A DNA stretch of 64,000 nucleotides from assembly GCF_049847105.1 (NCBI RefSeq), contig NZ_JBNCNS010000007.1, positions 124,001 through 188,000 of the forward strand, read 5' to 3'. The position numbers were made by a program, and so were the translations under genes. Source of the stretch: Gordonia sp049847105. Its GTDB lineage: Bacteria; Actinomycetota; Actinomycetes; Mycobacteriales; Mycobacteriaceae. Under the pieces are notes generated by a model that was not told where the DNA came from, made no database searches, and saw only the letters and a list, made by a program, of their open reading frames with translations. Below are positions 62,956 to 64,000 of the stretch, piece by piece (position 1 is the first letter of the stretch; each line of letters starts with the position of its first letter).

Positions 62956-62967
62956 CTGTGGCAGCGA

Positions 62968-64000
62968 TCAGTCGGAAACCGGACGCGGACGGGCGACCGG
63001 GACGCAGCAGTCCGGACGGCAGATCCGTCCGTTGTCGCCGCAGCCCATCGCGGTCGGATCGCCGTGGCCGTCGACATACCGCTCGACGAGATCGGCGATC
63101 ATCTCGACGAACCGACGATCGGTTCCGACAGTGTCGGCCCGGACGTAGTCGAGGCCGAGTCGCCCGGCCACCTCGGCGGCCTCGTTGTCGAGGTCCCAGA
63201 TCACCTCGAGATGATCGGAGATGAACCCGACCGGGACCACGACCACCTGCCGAACACCTTGTTCGGCAATGGTTTCCAGGTGATCGCAGACGTCGGGTTC
63301 GAGCCACGGAACCTGCGGCGGGCCCGATCGCGACTGCCAGACCTGGTCGAAGTCCCGACAACCGACGGCGTCGGCCACCGCCGACGATGCCGCGTACACC
63401 TGAGCCGAATACCGGCCACCGCCCTCGGCGGCCGGGCCGGCGGCGCGGTCCGCCGACACCGGGACCGAATGCGCGGTGAACACCAGACGCGGCTCCACGT
63501 CGCCGGGTGGCAACTGTGCCCGTGCCCGGCGGACCGCGTCGGCACCCGCGGCGACCACCGCCGGTTCGTCCCAGTACTGCGGCAGTTTCCGCAACACGAC
63601 CGGATCCTGTGCACTGGCCGGCTCCGACGCGGCCAGCGCGTCGATGGCCCGGGCGATGTCCTCGTGATACTGACGACAGCCCGAATAGCCGGCCCAGGCC
63701 GAGGTCGGGAACACGATTATCCGCCGGTGCCCCTCGCGGTACATCCGCGCGAGGGTGTCCTCGACCAGCGGATGCCAGTTGCGATTGCCGAAGTAGACCG
63801 GCAGTTCGACACCGCGGCCGGTGAGCGCAGACCGCAGCGCACCGATCATCTCGGTGTTCAGCCGATTGATCGGTGAGACGCCGCCGAAGTGGAGATAATG
63901 TTCCGCCACCGCCTCGAGGCGCTCACGAGGAATGCCCCGGCCACGAGTGACGTTCTCCAGGAACGGGATCACGTCGTCGGGCCCGTCCGGTCCACCGAAG
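62968..64000 (-). CDS. hemH: Ferrochelatase (coproporphyrin type), cut by window edge
   Basis: The last 343 residues are present; the start lies beyond the right edge. The frame enters as FGGPDGPDDVIPFLENVTRG, the usual N-terminal block. Metal-site residues are the His in FTAHSVP and the Glu in later segments (GFISDHLEVIWDLDNEA). In actinobacteria this enzyme inserts iron into coproporphyrin III (CpfC), the penultimate haem step. The C-terminal CGDNGRICRPDCC supplies cysteines for the [2Fe-2S] cluster typical of actinobacterial forms. Its place next to DUF3097 and NfeD matches Rv1485. Confidence 0.93.
   Translation of the reverse strand, partial: FGGPDGPDDVIPFLENVTRGRGIPRERLEAVAEHYLHFGGVSPINRLNTEMIGALRSALTGRGVELPVYFGNRNWHPLVEDTLARMYREGHRRIIVFPTSAWAGYSGCRQYHEDIARAIDALAASEPASAQDPVVLRKLPQYWDEPAVVAAGADAVRRARAQLPPGDVEPRLVFTAHSVPVSADRAAGPAAEGGGRYSAQVYAASSAVADAVGCRDFDQVWQSRSGPPQVPWLEPDVCDHLETIAEQGVRQVVVVPVGFISDHLEVIWDLDNEAAEVAGRLGLDYVRADTVGTDRRFVEMIADLVERYVDGHGDPTAMGCGDNGRICRPDCCVPVARPRPVSD

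Overview
The window is high-GC actinobacterial chromosome, most likely from the Mycobacteriales and probably Gordonia or a close relative. The evidence is a complete Pup-proteasome locus, a mycothiol gene (mshC), a DtxR/IdeR-type iron box, many GTG starts, and gene order that follows two known Mycobacterium tuberculosis neighbourhoods (Rv2090-Rv2141c and, in reverse, Rv1485-Rv1496). The genus is inferred from general knowledge, not from a database search.

Layout. 1-19.7 kb is a conserved housekeeping block: the end of a 5'-3' exonuclease, a DUF4333 membrane protein, helY, tatC, tatA, pafC, pafB, pafA, prcA, prcB, pup, dop, then a divergent glycogen phosphorylase (glgP), then mpa, trmI and a RecB-type nuclease. 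19.8-30.3 kb is a more accessory stretch: a thioesterase, a small membrane protein divergent from a two-component system, an XRE regulator-HAD-hisE-hisG operon, an alpha/beta hydrolase, a GT-C-like membrane glycosyltransferase with a glycine-rich loop, and a MarR-MFS efflux pair. 30.4-44.7 kb returns to the conserved order: metH, a PAC2-family protein, mshC with a kinase-like/DUF3090/histidine-phosphatase operon, uppP, lppL-DUF5703-pyrD, a PEBP-type protein and an M20 peptidase. A tRNA-Leu(GAG) closes this block.

44.9-51.9 kb joins the two syntenic blocks and looks accessory: a DUF35-thiolase pair, a mechanosensitive channel, a nucleoside hydrolase, an LLM oxidoreductase, an iron-boxed siderophore N-monooxygenase and a decayed antiporter remnant. 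51.9-64 kb holds mutA-mutB-meaB (methylmalonyl-CoA mutase and its chaperone), a TVP38-type membrane protein, a SatD/DUF3307-like pair under an operator-rich promoter, SPFH and NfeD proteins, a DUF3097 protein and the main part of a ferrochelatase that runs off the right edge.

Functional themes. Dop, PafA, Pup, PrcBA and Mpa form one protein-tagging and degradation pathway, and PafBC are linked DNA-damage regulators. TatAC exports folded proteins. MetH and MutAB both use cobalamin. MshC makes mycothiol. Many genes without a Shine-Dalgarno have a TANNNT hexamer ending exactly 7 nt before the start codon, which points to widespread leaderless transcription. The best leads for something poorly described are the SatD/DUF3307 pair with its three CTTGAT sites overlapping the promoter, the kinase-like/zinc-site/phosphatase trio next to mshC, the symmetrical XRE operator, and glgP placed inside the proteasome locus.
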